Shown one piece after another: positions 43,563-52,701 of a stretch of 64,000 bases of DNA. Under the pieces are notes generated by a model, which worked only from the letters and a program-made list of their open reading frames with translations, was not told the origin of the DNA and did no database searches. The DNA lies in assembly GCF_000244895.1 (NCBI RefSeq), contig NZ_CM001441.1:1240001-1304000 (forward strand). Direction: 5' to 3'. Both the position numbers and the translations under genes were made by a program. Positions within the stretch are counted from its first letter, which is position 1. Each line of letters starts with the position of its first letter. Source of the stretch: Desulfosporosinus youngiae DSM 17734. GTDB taxonomy: Bacteria > Bacillota > Desulfitobacteriia > Desulfitobacteriales > Desulfitobacteriaceae.

Positions 43563-44858
43563 TCAGGCCACAGCTTCACGAATCTTTGTTGCTCTCCAAG
43601 CTTGGTGGTCCTCGGGCTTTCTAAGTTCGTAGGGTTTTTGGTCACGTAGTACAGCAAAGATATAATGAAGAAGTTTGTGCATGACAGCAACGAGGGCTAC
43701 TTTTTTCTTCTTAGTGACACATTTCGAGGTATAGAATTCCCGCAAGACAGGATTAAGTCCACCCTTACTTGTTGTCCTGATACAGGCCATAGCGATCGTA
43801 AAAAGAACTCTTCTTCCAAATCGTGTACCTCGTTTGGAGATCTTGATTTTGTCACCCTTGAATTTGCCAGACTGATTAACGGAGGGATCAATCCCAAAGA
43901 AGGCTGTAAAGGCTTTGGGCGATTTAAAGAGACTAACGTCTCCAATCTCTGCAATAAGCGTAGCCGCTGTTAAAAAACCAATGCCAGGCATTTCATCGAG
44001 AAGCTCAATATTCCGTCTTGCTTCTACTGGAAACTCATTAGACTCAATCATTTTATGGATTTGTGCTTCAATCCCATTGATACTGGCCTGTATGCTCTCG
44101 ATACCATCAATATGAACGTTGATTTTAGCATCAAGTAGCGAGAATTCGCTGGGCAGTGAAGAACTAAGTTGAGCGCATTCCTGAAGTTTTCTCGCTTTCT
44201 CAGAAGCCCACTTAGTACCGTGTCGGCTTGTTTGTGAGATTAAGGAAGTAAGTGTCTCTATATCCGCCTCCTTAACGGCTCTTGGCGAAGGGTAGTTCTT
44301 TAGAACCGTTAAAGCTGTTTTTCCAAGGGCTCCAGAGAATACATGAACGAATCCCGGAAAAAGCAGGTAAAGATCCGTACAAAGTCGGTTCTTCATCTCC
44401 GTGAGCAGATCAGAATAAGTGTAGTAATCCCTCGTCATCATCCGTAGCGCTAGAATTTGGGGTTCAGGAACTATTGAAACCTTTATATCCTGATATTTAG
44501 CGAGCTTAGCAATAGCTACGGCGTCGTTTTTATCATTTTTCACTTTTCTTATGTCGATATTCTTGGTAGAATGAACACACAAAGGGTTAAGTACAAAGCC
44601 CTTGAAGTCATTCGATTTCAAGAAGAAGAAGAGTGGTAAATGAAAGATACCCGTAGATTCTACGAAGTAGATGGGCTTTCGTTCTAACCGCTCTTCTTCC
44701 TTTTTTAGAATCTCGAGCAGTTTATGAAAACCGGCAGGACTATGATCAATCCTGAAAGGCTTACGGATGAGTTCACCATTGGGAGCAAGCATAGCAACGA
44801 TAGAGAACTCGGAAGAAGCATCAATTCCGATAACGAAGTCATTCAAAAAATGGGACAA
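43563..44858 (-). CDS. IS110-family DEDD transposase (serine-containing recombinase)
   Basis: 431 residues from TTG at 44858 (GAAAGGTTGTG upstream); the frame is open to 44942 if a GTG is used. N-terminal DEDD RuvC-like domain: FVIGIDASSEFSIVAMLAPN (first Asp), YFVESTG (Glu), VKNDKNDAVAIAKLAKY (two Asp). C-terminal Tnp_20 domain: DEMPGIGFLTAATLIAEIGD, SPKAFTAFFGIDPSVNQSG with the catalytic Ser region SGKFKGDKIKISKRG. All motifs look intact, so the element may be active. Confidence 0.92.
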   Translation of the reverse strand: MSHFLNDFVIGIDASSEFSIVAMLAPNGELIRKPFRIDHSPAGFHKLLEILKKEEERLERKPIYFVESTGIFHLPLFFFLKSNDFKGFVLNPLCVHSTKNIDIRKVKNDKNDAVAIAKLAKYQDIKVSIVPEPQILALRMMTRDYYTYSDLLTEMKNRLCTDLYLLFPGFVHVFSGALGKTALTVLKNYPSPRAVKEADIETLTSLISQTSRHGTKWASEKARKLQECAQLSSSLPSEFSLLDAKINVHIDGIESIQASINGIEAQIHKMIESNEFPVEARRNIELLDEMPGIGFLTAATLIAEIGDVSLFKSPKAFTAFFGIDPSVNQSGKFKGDKIKISKRGTRFGRRVLFTIAMACIRTTSKGGLNPVLREFYTSKCVTKKKKVALVAVMHKLLHYIFAVLRDQKPYELRKPEDHQAWRATKIREAVA

Positions 44859-45057
44859 AAAAACACAACCTTTCGAAAACGATAAATCAGAGTATCCACA
44901 AATAAGAATGGCAAACAGCCTTGCTTTTGAAACGGGTAACACTAAACGTCGTGACCCAACCAGCTAACCATTGAATCATTCTTGTGGAGTGACACGCTGA
45001 TGTACGGATAAGTCCTAAAAAGGGATCCAAGGTACTGCACACGTCTATCTCTCTGAC
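44859..45057 (-). ncRNA. Candidate bridge RNA region of the IS110 element
   Basis: The non-coding end upstream of the transposase (44859-45178) is where IS110-group elements encode the guide (bridge) RNA. A TATAAT box occurs at 45065-45070 on this strand, placing a start near 45057. Extent and fold are not established; call is by family knowledge and position. Confidence 0.4.
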
Positions 45058-45180
45058 AAAAATGATTATAGCATTTATGTTTGGGATAGTGTGGTCAAAC
45101 CCATCTGAACAATGATGATTGTGTTTTCAAAGAACGTTCGGAGAGGTTTTAACCCACAAACCCTATACTTATCTTACAAG

Positions 45181-45310
45181 GTATTACCCGGAGGTTTGGC
45201 GAAGTCCCGCACCGGCGAGTGGGCCAGCCTCGGAATGCTGAGGTAAGCGGATGTGGGCGAAACTGCCCGACCCGAGGGCACTCTCTTTTTCATCCTCTGC
45301 TGGTACCTGA
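45181..45310 (+). repeat. Right half of the split 295-bp repeat
   Basis: Matches 59780-59934: GTATTACCCGGAGGTTTGGC, GAAGTCCCGCACCGGCGAGT, then GGGCCAGCCTCGG and CATCCTCTGCTGGT. It lacks the terminal GCCGCC...GGCGGC hairpin of the intact copy and ends CCTGA followed by ATAAAC. It lies 30 bp before the next gene and may form part of its leader. Confidence 0.85.
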
Positions 45311-45340
45311 ATAAACAACTCAACGAAGGGGCTTTAAAAA

Positions 45341-46552
45341 ATGACCGTCGATTTATCCGTTGATTTTTGCGGAATAAAACATGAGAACCCCTTTATCCTG
45401 GCTCCTTCGCCCAGTACAGATAATTTGGAGCTCTTGATTCAGGCTTTTGAATCAGGTTGGGCTGGGGCAGTCTTGAAGACCGTTGCTTTTAATTCCAGAA
45501 TTGTCAGCCGTGTATTCCCTATGGTTACGCGTGTGGAACAAGAAGCAGCTTTTATTGGCTTACAAAATATTGATCTTGTTTCGGAACACTCGGTAGAAAC
45601 TATTGAACAAAATGTGCGAATTCTCAAAGAACGGTTTCCGAATAAGATCGTCATCCCTAGTATCATGGCTTTCACTAAGGATGACTGGCAAACCTTAACC
45701 AAGCGTTTTATTGCCGCAGGTGCCGATATTATTGAATGCAGTATCTGGCATCCCCATGGAACTGAATGGACCCTGTGTACGAAGGTAGAAGAGCCTGTAG
45801 GGACTGAGCAAATCGCGAGTTGGGTCAAGGAAGCGGCGGAAGATGTTCCTGTTGTCATAAAATTATCTGCGCTGGATTCAGATATAATAGCTACAGCTGA
45901 AGCGGTCGAGCGCAGCGGTGCTGACGGAGTCAGTGCCATCAACACCATAAAAAGTATTACCGGTGTAAACTTGGATACCCTGATTCCTTATCCCAACATA
46001 GCCGGACTTTCAACCTATGGGGGACTTTCCGGTCCCGCTTTAAAACCGATTGCTCTGCGCTGTACGGCCGAAATCGCTCAGAAAGTGGATCTGGATATTG
46101 CGGCAAGCGGTGGAATTACAACTTGGCAGGATAGTGCCGAATTCCTTCTTCTGGGGGCCAGTACCTTACAAATATGTACGGCTGTTCTGCGTTTTGGCTT
46201 AGGAATCATTGAAGACCTGAAACAAGGGCTGGAAAGTTGGATGGTCGAAAAAGGGTTTCAGAGCCTAACGGATGTCATTGGAAAGTCACTGCCATACTTG
46301 GTAGAACATTCTTGGCTGCCGAGAGGGATTCAAGTGGTTGCTCATATTCAAAAAGAAATCTGTGATACCTGCGGGGCTTGCTACACTGCTTGCCGGTCCG
46401 GCGGACATAATGCAATAATCTGGACTAATGGATTTCCTGAGGTTGAAGCAGATAACTGCATTGGCTGCGGTATTTGCCGCGCCATATGTGCTTTGAACGC
46501 GATAATTTTGATCCGACCTGGCAGAGAACTAAAATGTTCGCCTTTAGTTTAG
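45341..46552 (+). CDS. PreA-like dihydropyrimidine dehydrogenase/dihydroorotate dehydrogenase family protein with ferredoxin domain
   Basis: 403 residues. The TIM-barrel part resembles PreA (VDFCGIKHENPFILAPSPST, KIVIPSIMAFTKDDWQTLTK, VIKLSALDSDI, LDIAASGGITTWQDSAEFLL, GAS), with an FMN phosphate site in SGGI and GAS. The C-terminal 60 residues carry two 4Fe-4S motifs, CDTCGACYTACR and CIGCGICRAICA. PreA with PreT reduces pyrimidines using NADH; in this island a purine-derived or hydantoin-like ring is a plausible substrate. GAAGGGG precedes the ATG. Confidence 0.85.
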   Translation: MTVDLSVDFCGIKHENPFILAPSPSTDNLELLIQAFESGWAGAVLKTVAFNSRIVSRVFPMVTRVEQEAAFIGLQNIDLVSEHSVETIEQNVRILKERFPNKIVIPSIMAFTKDDWQTLTKRFIAAGADIIECSIWHPHGTEWTLCTKVEEPVGTEQIASWVKEAAEDVPVVIKLSALDSDIIATAEAVERSGADGVSAINTIKSITGVNLDTLIPYPNIAGLSTYGGLSGPALKPIALRCTAEIAQKVDLDIAASGGITTWQDSAEFLLLGASTLQICTAVLRFGLGIIEDLKQGLESWMVEKGFQSLTDVIGKSLPYLVEHSWLPRGIQVVAHIQKEICDTCGACYTACRSGGHNAIIWTNGFPEVEADNCIGCGICRAICALNAIILIRPGRELKCSPLV

Positions 46553-46638
46553 TAATCAAATAGAGGCGCGCTTGTCGGATATTAAAATAGGTTTAAGCTC
46601 ACGAACAGATTATTTATAATAGAGAGGATGAATGTTAT

Positions 46639-47967
46639 ATGCTATTGATTGCTAATGGTACGGTTTTAACCCTCGGTAAAAGTAATCAGGTTATTCAAAA
46701 CGGCGGGGTTCTAATTCAAGACAGTAAGATCTTAGAAGTAGGTTCGACCCAAGATTTAAAAACCCGGTTTCCCGATGCGGAGTTTATTGACGCGCGCGGA
46801 AAGCTTATTATGCCAGGAATGATTAATACCCATATGCATCTCTACAGCACATTTGCACGGGGAATGGATGCTAAAAGCAAGGCCCCTCAAAACTTTGGAG
46901 ATATCCTAGAGGGACTTTGGTGGAAACTTGATAAGCTTCTGACCCTTGATGATGTTTACTACAGTGGCCTGACTCCTTTGATTGAGTGTATCAAGACAGG
47001 GACGACGACGATTATTGACCATCATGCCAGCCCGATGGCGATTACAGGAAGTTTGGCTACTTTAGCTAAAGCGGCTAAAGAAATGGGAGTACGTGCTGCC
47101 TTCTGTTATGAAGTCTCAGACCGGGATGGAGACGCGATTGCTCAAGAGGGTATTAAAGAGAATGCCGATTTCATTGCGGCGTGTCAGGCTCAGCCGGACT
47201 CTATGGTTGCAGGAATGTTCGGGCTTCATGCTTCGCTGACCTTATCCGATCAAACCTTGACTAAATGCGGCGAGGAAGCCAAGCGACTGGGCGCAGGATT
47301 CCACGTTCATGTTGCCGAAGGAAGAGAAGACTTAGAGGATAGTCTCTCTAAATATGGCGTGCGGGTTGTCGAGCGATTAGAAAAGTTCGGGATTTTAGGA
47401 CCGAAAACCATTGCGGTACACTGTGTCCATATCGATGATCATGAAATCGATCTTTTAAAAACAACTCAAACTCAGGTTGTCCATAATCCGGAATCAAATA
47501 TGGGCAATGCCGTAGGGGTAACCCCGGTTCTAAAAATGCTCGCTGAAGGGGTTAAAGTGGGTCTGGGTACCGATGGCTACACATGCGATATGTTTGAAAG
47601 CGGCAAAGTTGCCAACGTACTTCATAAACACGCCGCAGCCAATCCAAGTGTCGCCTGGGGCGAGGTGCCGCAAATGCTCTATGGAAACAACCCTGAGATC
47701 GCCGCGGATTTGTTCGGAGGGAAATTTGGAGAATTGGCCGAAGGATTTTGGGCGGATGTTATTGTGGTTGATTATGTGCCGCCAACTCCTCTGAATTCAA
47801 ATAACTGGACAGGGCATCTGCTCTTTGGAGTTTCAGGCCGGTCGGTTGAAACAACGGTTATTAACGGACGTGTACGCATGCTTGACAGGAAACTCGTCGA
47901 TATTGATGAAGAAGCTATTGGTGCTCGTTCCAGAGAATTAGCCCAAGCACTTTGGAATAGAATTTGA
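46639..47967 (+). CDS. ssnA: SsnA-type amidohydrolase
   Basis: 442 residues of the metal-dependent amidohydrolase superfamily. Metal ligands: HMH at 65-67 (INTHMHLYSTFARGMD), FHVHVAEG, AVHCVHI and GLGTDGYTC. The GMDAKSKAPQNFGDILEGLW segment is characteristic of SsnA, a conserved member of the ygf/purine cluster whose proposed role is hydrolysis or deamination of a purine-derived ring. GAGAGGATG lies upstream. Followed by the PLP-enzyme gene after 10 bp, so an operon. Confidence 0.92.
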   Translation: MLLIANGTVLTLGKSNQVIQNGGVLIQDSKILEVGSTQDLKTRFPDAEFIDARGKLIMPGMINTHMHLYSTFARGMDAKSKAPQNFGDILEGLWWKLDKLLTLDDVYYSGLTPLIECIKTGTTTIIDHHASPMAITGSLATLAKAAKEMGVRAAFCYEVSDRDGDAIAQEGIKENADFIAACQAQPDSMVAGMFGLHASLTLSDQTLTKCGEEAKRLGAGFHVHVAEGREDLEDSLSKYGVRVVERLEKFGILGPKTIAVHCVHIDDHEIDLLKTTQTQVVHNPESNMGNAVGVTPVLKMLAEGVKVGLGTDGYTCDMFESGKVANVLHKHAAANPSVAWGEVPQMLYGNNPEIAADLFGGKFGELAEGFWADVIVVDYVPPTPLNSNNWTGHLLFGVSGRSVETTVINGRVRMLDRKLVDIDEEAIGARSRELAQALWNRI

Positions 47968-47977
47968 GGTGATCTTG

Positions 47978-49219
47978 ATGAAGAATGTGTTAGGACTCCG
48001 CTGTATTGATTGCGGAAAACAAGTTCCTGCTCAAGCGGGAACATATACCTGCCCTACCTGCGGCAAAAAAGGCGGGATCATGGATGTTGAATACGATTAT
48101 AAAGTCATCAATCAGCTGACTTCTCGTGAGCAATTAAGCCAGTCCAAAGACTATTCAATTTTTCGTTACCTGCCTTTTCTTCCGATTGGTCCCGATTCCG
48201 CTCGTCCTCATCTAAGAGTAGGCTGGAGTCCTCTTTATAAACCACAGGGGTTAGGGAAGAGTCTGGGAATGAGTAATCTGTATGTTAAAGATGACGGACA
48301 AAATCCGACAGCTTCCCTGAAGGACCGCGCTTCGATCATTGCTGTTATTAAAGCAGTGGAGGAAAAGGCTCCGACGGTTGCAGCTTCGTCCACGGGAAAT
48401 GCCGCCTCTTCCTTAGCAGGCAGCGCGGCTGCTATGGGTATTAAATCGGTTATTTTCGTCCCAAGCCGCGCACCCCAAGGGAAAGTCGCTCAGCTGCTGA
48501 TCTTTGGAGCGACGGTGATTAGTGTACAGGGTTCATATGAGGATACCTTCAGACTTTCGGCGGAAGCGATCGAACGCTTTGGGTGGTATAATCGAAATGC
48601 CGCTATTAATCCTTACTTAGTTGAAGGTAAGAAGACAGTTGCTCTGGAGATTGCAGAGCAGTTGAACTGGGAAGTACCGGATTGGGTAATCCTTTCGGTT
48701 GGGGACGGCTGCACCATTGCAGGTGTTTGGAAAGGTTTCAAAGACCTTTATAATGCCGGGTGGATTGATCGTTTGCCTAAAATCGCAGGAGTTCAATCCA
48801 CAGGATGCTGCCCTCTCGTCGATGCCTTCCTGGAAGATCGTCCTTGGGTTCCTAAGGAAGAGAATACCATTGCCGACAGTATCGCGGTTGGTGTGCCCCG
48901 CAATCCGGATAAGGCTTTAAACGCTGTACGCGAATCGGGCGGCACTATGATAGCCGTTTCTGATGAAGCTATCCTGGCGGCCATGCGTGAACTGGGCAGA
49001 ACGAGCGGTATTTTTGGAGAACCTGCCGGTGTGACCGGTACAGCGGGACTCAAGGTCCTGGTGGAAAAAGGGATTATCGGAGCCGACGAAAAGGTTGTTT
49101 CGATTGTGACGGGTAATGGATTAAAGGATGTTCAAAATGCGATTAAGGCTGTTGGCGAACCCATCAAAGTTGATCCATCCTTGGAAGAATTGTTGGTTAA
49201 ATTAAAAGGTAAAGTCTGA
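47978..49219 (+). CDS. Threonine-synthase-like fold-type II PLP enzyme
   Basis: 413 residues from ATG 47978 (GAGGTGAT 4 nt upstream; a GTG at 47969 overlaps that site). An N-terminal zinc ribbon (Cys9, Cys12, Cys25, Cys28) precedes the PLP fold. PLP lysine is Lys115 in NPTASLKDRAS; SSTGNAASSLAG is the phosphate/substrate loop; SVGDGCTIAGVWKGF and VTGNGLKD follow. Overall like threonine synthase, but sited within the purine cluster next to two other PLP lyases, so a beta-elimination or replacement in the pathway is more likely than threonine synthesis. Confidence 0.8.
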   Translation: MKNVLGLRCIDCGKQVPAQAGTYTCPTCGKKGGIMDVEYDYKVINQLTSREQLSQSKDYSIFRYLPFLPIGPDSARPHLRVGWSPLYKPQGLGKSLGMSNLYVKDDGQNPTASLKDRASIIAVIKAVEEKAPTVAASSTGNAASSLAGSAAAMGIKSVIFVPSRAPQGKVAQLLIFGATVISVQGSYEDTFRLSAEAIERFGWYNRNAAINPYLVEGKKTVALEIAEQLNWEVPDWVILSVGDGCTIAGVWKGFKDLYNAGWIDRLPKIAGVQSTGCCPLVDAFLEDRPWVPKEENTIADSIAVGVPRNPDKALNAVRESGGTMIAVSDEAILAAMRELGRTSGIFGEPAGVTGTAGLKVLVEKGIIGADEKVVSIVTGNGLKDVQNAIKAVGEPIKVDPSLEELLVKLKGKV

Positions 49220-49366
49220 TCGACGCTTGATGCGCGTGGCACAAGCGCGATAAGCAGAGTTCTAGTCGCGTTAGGCAAGGCTTGGAACGTGAGTTGCAAT
49301 AAGTGAAGCAAGAGGATGAGGAGCGAAGAAGGAGTTCCGAGCCTCGAAAATTAAGGAGGTCCACTT

Positions 49367-50845
49367 ATGAAAAGTCTGATTGATTTAACAATTAATGAAG
49401 AGCAGCTTAAGAAAACGGTTCAAAGTGTTAAGGAAAAGGACATTGTTATTCCGACTTTAGCACAAATGAAAGACCCCAATAAAATACCTGAATCCGTCAA
49501 GGAAAAATTAAAGAAGACTGGGCTATGGGACGTCAATCCGATTAACTTATTCAGAATCTCCTGGAAAAATCAGCCTGTTAAAGAAGGCGGTTTATATAAT
49601 CAGTTGCCGAACTATATCGAAATTCCCCCTGCAATTTCTGGGGTTAAGGCTAGAATCTTTGCTATGTCAGGAAAGTATTTTCCAACGGGCGCCCATAAAG
49701 TTGGAGCAAGCTTTGCCTGCTTAGTCCCTCGTTTAGTCAGCGGACAGTTTGATCCAAAATACCATGAGGCAGTATGGCCTTCTACCGGTAACTATTGCCG
49801 CGGCGGGGCTTATAATTCCGCTTTATTGGGCTGCAAATCAATTGCTATATTGCCGGAGAATATGAGCAAAGAGCGTTTTGAGTGGCTGAAAACAGTTGCC
49901 GGAGAGGTTATAGCAACCCCTGGCAGCGAAAGTAATGTTAAGGAAATATACGATAAAACCTGGGAACTCCGAAGAACCCGTGATAACGTAGTCATCTTTA
50001 ATCAGTTTGGAGAATTGGGTAATCACTTATGGCATTATGAAGTCACCGGCAATGCTATGCACGAAATTATCAAAGCGGAAATCGGCCCGAAGGGAAAAGT
50101 TGCGGGTGTATGCTTAACATCGGGTTCGGCGGGTACGCTGGGCAGCGGAGATTACTTAAAAGATCAATATCCACAGGCTAAGATCGCCGTAGGCGAAGCC
50201 TTACAATGCCCGACGTTACTGAATAATGGTTTTGGCGAACACCGGATTGAAGGGATTGGGGATAAACATATCCCTTGGGTTCATAACGTTAAAAACACAG
50301 ATATGGTGATAGCCATTGATGACAATGACAGCTTAGGATTGTTCCGTCTTGTTAATGAACAGGCAGGACAAGACTATTTAAGAGAGCAGGGAGTTTCTGA
50401 AGAGGTTATCGCCAAGCTTTCCTGGATTGGAATTTCCGGTGCGGCAAATATCCTTTCCTGTATTAAGTTTGCCAAATACTATGAGTTGACTGAGAATGAT
50501 ATTGTGATGACAGTTCTTACAGACTCTGCTGAAATGTATCAATCAAGGTTACGTGAGATGGAAGAGGAAAGAGGGAATAAATACAGCTCTCTTAATGCCG
50601 CTGTTGATCATAACAAAAATGTTTTAGGTATTAGAACAGATTCGATGGAAGAGTTAACCTATCTGACCAGAAAGCGCATCCACAACCTTAAGTACTACAC
50701 TTGGATTGAACAACAAGAGTATGATGTAAATGATCTGAATGCCCAATGGTACGATTATGATGAATACTGGGGTAAGCTGCACCAAATGGGACCTGAACTG
50801 GATCGTCTGATTGACGAATTTAATGCCAGAGTACAAGGAGCATGA
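49367..50845 (+). CDS. PALP-family PLP-dependent enzyme, 492 aa
   Basis: Fold-type II PLP enzyme longer than cysteine synthase. The probable Schiff-base lysine is Lys111 in YFPTGAHKVGASFA; PSTGNYCRGGAYNSALLGCK is the substrate loop and LTSGSAGTLGSGDYLKDQYP the phosphate-binding region. Its C-terminal 100 residues are helical and unique (MEEERGNKYSSLNAAVDHNK). Such proteins occur with ygeX-like genes in anaerobe purine clusters; reaction not established. AAGGAGG precedes the ATG; a hairpin terminator follows at 50881. Confidence 0.82.
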   Translation: MKSLIDLTINEEQLKKTVQSVKEKDIVIPTLAQMKDPNKIPESVKEKLKKTGLWDVNPINLFRISWKNQPVKEGGLYNQLPNYIEIPPAISGVKARIFAMSGKYFPTGAHKVGASFACLVPRLVSGQFDPKYHEAVWPSTGNYCRGGAYNSALLGCKSIAILPENMSKERFEWLKTVAGEVIATPGSESNVKEIYDKTWELRRTRDNVVIFNQFGELGNHLWHYEVTGNAMHEIIKAEIGPKGKVAGVCLTSGSAGTLGSGDYLKDQYPQAKIAVGEALQCPTLLNNGFGEHRIEGIGDKHIPWVHNVKNTDMVIAIDDNDSLGLFRLVNEQAGQDYLREQGVSEEVIAKLSWIGISGAANILSCIKFAKYYELTENDIVMTVLTDSAEMYQSRLREMEEERGNKYSSLNAAVDHNKNVLGIRTDSMEELTYLTRKRIHNLKYYTWIEQQEYDVNDLNAQWYDYDEYWGKLHQMGPELDRLIDEFNARVQGA

Positions 50846-50880
50846 CAAGTTAATAATTCTATTTAGAATCTAATGATCTT

Positions 50881-50920
50881 AGAGGCAGCGGTTCTTGCTC
50901 AGGAACCACTGCCTCTTTTT
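50881..50920 (+). terminator. Terminator/attenuator between PLP enzyme and deaminase genes
   Basis: Stem AGAGGCAG-GGTTC with GAACC-CTGCCTCT (50881-50894 with 50903-50916, one C/A mismatch) and five T. The next gene starts 17 bp later without an obvious promoter between, so partial read-through is likely. Confidence 0.85.
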
Positions 50921-50936
50921 AGAAAGGGTGAAAGAT

Positions 50937-52319
50937 ATGTCAATCTTAATAAAGAATGCTTCCTATATAATTACCTTCAATGACCATGACGAACTATTGG
51001 AGAAAGCTGATCTTCTCATAGAAGACAACAAAATTATTGCCCTTGGACAAAACCTGAGCTTACCTTCTTCGGAGAAACCTCAAATTATTGATGCTCATGG
51101 AAAGGCCGTGCTGCCCGGATTAGTAAATACTCATCACCACCTCTATCAGACCCTGTTTCGTGGGCTGCCGGAGGTCCAAGGTATGCCGCTGTTTTATTGG
51201 CTTGTCAACCTTTATGAATTTTGGCGTCATATCATTCCGGACGCGGTTTATTACGGAGCAATGGTTGGTTTTAGTGAGCTTCTGCGCACAGGATGTACTT
51301 TGACAACAGATCATCATTATGTTTTCCCGAAAGGACAAGCAAGCAATCTGATTGATACTCAAATTACCGCGGCCCATGAGATCGGAATTCGTTTTCATGC
51401 GACCCGCGGTTCAATGTCCTTAGGGAAAAGCGAAGGCGGGCTGCCCCCTGATGAGGTGGTTCAAGACTCTGAGACCATACTCAAGGATTCTCAGCGCCTG
51501 ATTGAGAAGTATCACGATCCTTCACCCTTTGCGATGACAAGACTAGCGCTTGCCCCCTGTTCCCCATTTTCTGTAACCCTCGACTTAATGCGTCAATCCC
51601 AAATTTTAGCGCGGGAAAATGGAGTTATGCTGCATACACATTTGGCCGAAACGCTTGATGAGGAAAAGTTTTGTTTGGAACGATATGAACGCCGTCCGGT
51701 CGAATTGATGGAAGATGTGGGTTGGATAGGACCTGATGTTTGGTTTGCTCATGCAATTCATCTTAGTGAGCGGGAAATCGGGCTTCTGGCTCAGAGTGGA
51801 TCGGGAGTTGCCCACTGTCCAAGCTCGAATATGAAACTGGGAAGTGGTATTTGCCCTACGTCAGACCTGGTCAAAGCGGGTGCTAAACTGGGGATTGCCG
51901 TCGACGGAAGTGCCAGTAATGATGGTTCGAATATCTGGGAAGAAGTTCGGAGAGCCTATCTTTTGAACCATTTACGCTATAAAGATGAAGGTCTTTCCGC
52001 CTATGAGACTCTGAAATGTGCTACGCGCGGGGGAGCGGATGTTCTTGGCCGTCCGGATACCGGGCGTCTGGAAGCGGGCAAAGCTGCGGATATTATTCTG
52101 ATTGATCTCCAGGATGTGGCCTACGCAGGCTCTCATGACCCATTAGTCTCCATTGTGTGCTGCGGAAATCATAGCTTAGTCGATACCACGATTGTCAACG
52201 GGAAGGTGGTTGTACGAAAAGGACAGCTTCTTACCCAAGATACTGAGGAAATACGCAGCAAAGCACATCAAGTCGCATCCGAAATAGTACGGAAAGAGCG
52301 AGGCTTGAAAAAAGCATGA
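50937..52319 (+). CDS. 8-oxoguanine deaminase-like amidohydrolase
   Basis: 460 residues from ATG 50937 (AAAGGGTG upstream; a TTG at 50895 would lie in the terminator). HHH at 66-68 in LVNTHHHLYQTLFRG, HTHLAETLDEE, FAHAIHLSEREI and AVDGSASNDGSN are the metal and active-site motifs of the atrazine-chlorohydrolase/8-oxoguanine deaminase branch (TDHHYVFP is typical). It would deaminate a purine such as 8-oxoguanine to urate, feeding the pathway. Confidence 0.88.
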   Translation: MSILIKNASYIITFNDHDELLEKADLLIEDNKIIALGQNLSLPSSEKPQIIDAHGKAVLPGLVNTHHHLYQTLFRGLPEVQGMPLFYWLVNLYEFWRHIIPDAVYYGAMVGFSELLRTGCTLTTDHHYVFPKGQASNLIDTQITAAHEIGIRFHATRGSMSLGKSEGGLPPDEVVQDSETILKDSQRLIEKYHDPSPFAMTRLALAPCSPFSVTLDLMRQSQILARENGVMLHTHLAETLDEEKFCLERYERRPVELMEDVGWIGPDVWFAHAIHLSEREIGLLAQSGSGVAHCPSSNMKLGSGICPTSDLVKAGAKLGIAVDGSASNDGSNIWEEVRRAYLLNHLRYKDEGLSAYETLKCATRGGADVLGRPDTGRLEAGKAADIILIDLQDVAYAGSHDPLVSIVCCGNHSLVDTTIVNGKVVVRKGQLLTQDTEEIRSKAHQVASEIVRKERGLKKA

Positions 52320-52390
52320 TCGAGGGACGGTCTAAATTGTGAGCGAGCCGGCAACCGAAATTGCAAATCGATAGATAGAGTGTTGAAATA

Positions 52391-52430
52391 CTCACTAGAT
52401 ACGAAGGAATATCTAGTGGGTTTCTTTTTC
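52391..52430 (+). terminator. Terminator of the deaminase gene
   Basis: 11-bp stem CTCACTAGATA/TATCTAGTGGG (52391-52401 with 52410-52420, one wobble) followed by TTTCTTTTTC. Confidence 0.88.
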
Positions 52431-52539
52431 TAAATGATCGGTTTCCTATGAGGTATAATCTTTTTACGTTTCTTCGCAGGGCCAAAGCAGAGGTACTCCA
52501 TCCCAAAACCTGTCAATGGACCGTCCTCTGATGCGTTAG

Positions 52540-52556
52540 TTGGCACGAAAATTGCA
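52540..52556 (+). promoter_or_regulatory. Sigma-54 promoter of ygeX
   Basis: TTGGCACGAAAATTGCA: GG at 52542-52543 and GC at 52554-52555, 10 bp between; nearly identical to the permease promoter. Confidence 0.9.
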
Positions 52557-52701
52557 TAAGATAATGGTTGTGGTGTCATGGTCAATGAATTGGTTTAGGG
52601 GGAGATAGAAGGTCAATAGCTAAAACAAGAAATTGTTTTTCAATACCGTATTAAATGTTCCGTTTTATTGCACAATATGAAAAAAGGGAGAGGTATAAAT
52701 C

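Larger units (their letters stand above)
43241..45178 (-). mobile_element. IS110-family insertion sequence, 1.94 kb
   Basis: Boundaries come from aligning the split repeat with the intact copy: the target reads ...CACATCAG|GTATTACCC..., and here 1938 bp plus one duplicated AG (45179-45180) separate CACATCAG from GTATTACCC. On the transposase strand the shared core is CT, flanked by GGTAATAC and GATGTGAACC. No terminal inverted repeats are seen, as is usual for the IS110 group. It carries one transposase and about 320 bp of non-coding DNA at each end. Confidence 0.9.
52320..52701 (+). other. Intergenic region with terminator and sigma-54 promoter
   Basis: Contains the 52391-52425 terminator and the -24/-12 promoter at 52540, followed by a 145-nt leader. 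I found no TATC-N5-GATA or TCTC-N5-GAGA site here, unlike the other three sigma-54 promoters. Confidence 0.6.

Noticed and set aside
43665-44967. Forward-strand frames over the IS110 transposase
   Set aside because: They are shadows of the reverse-strand transposase, which has all DEDD and Tnp_20 motifs.
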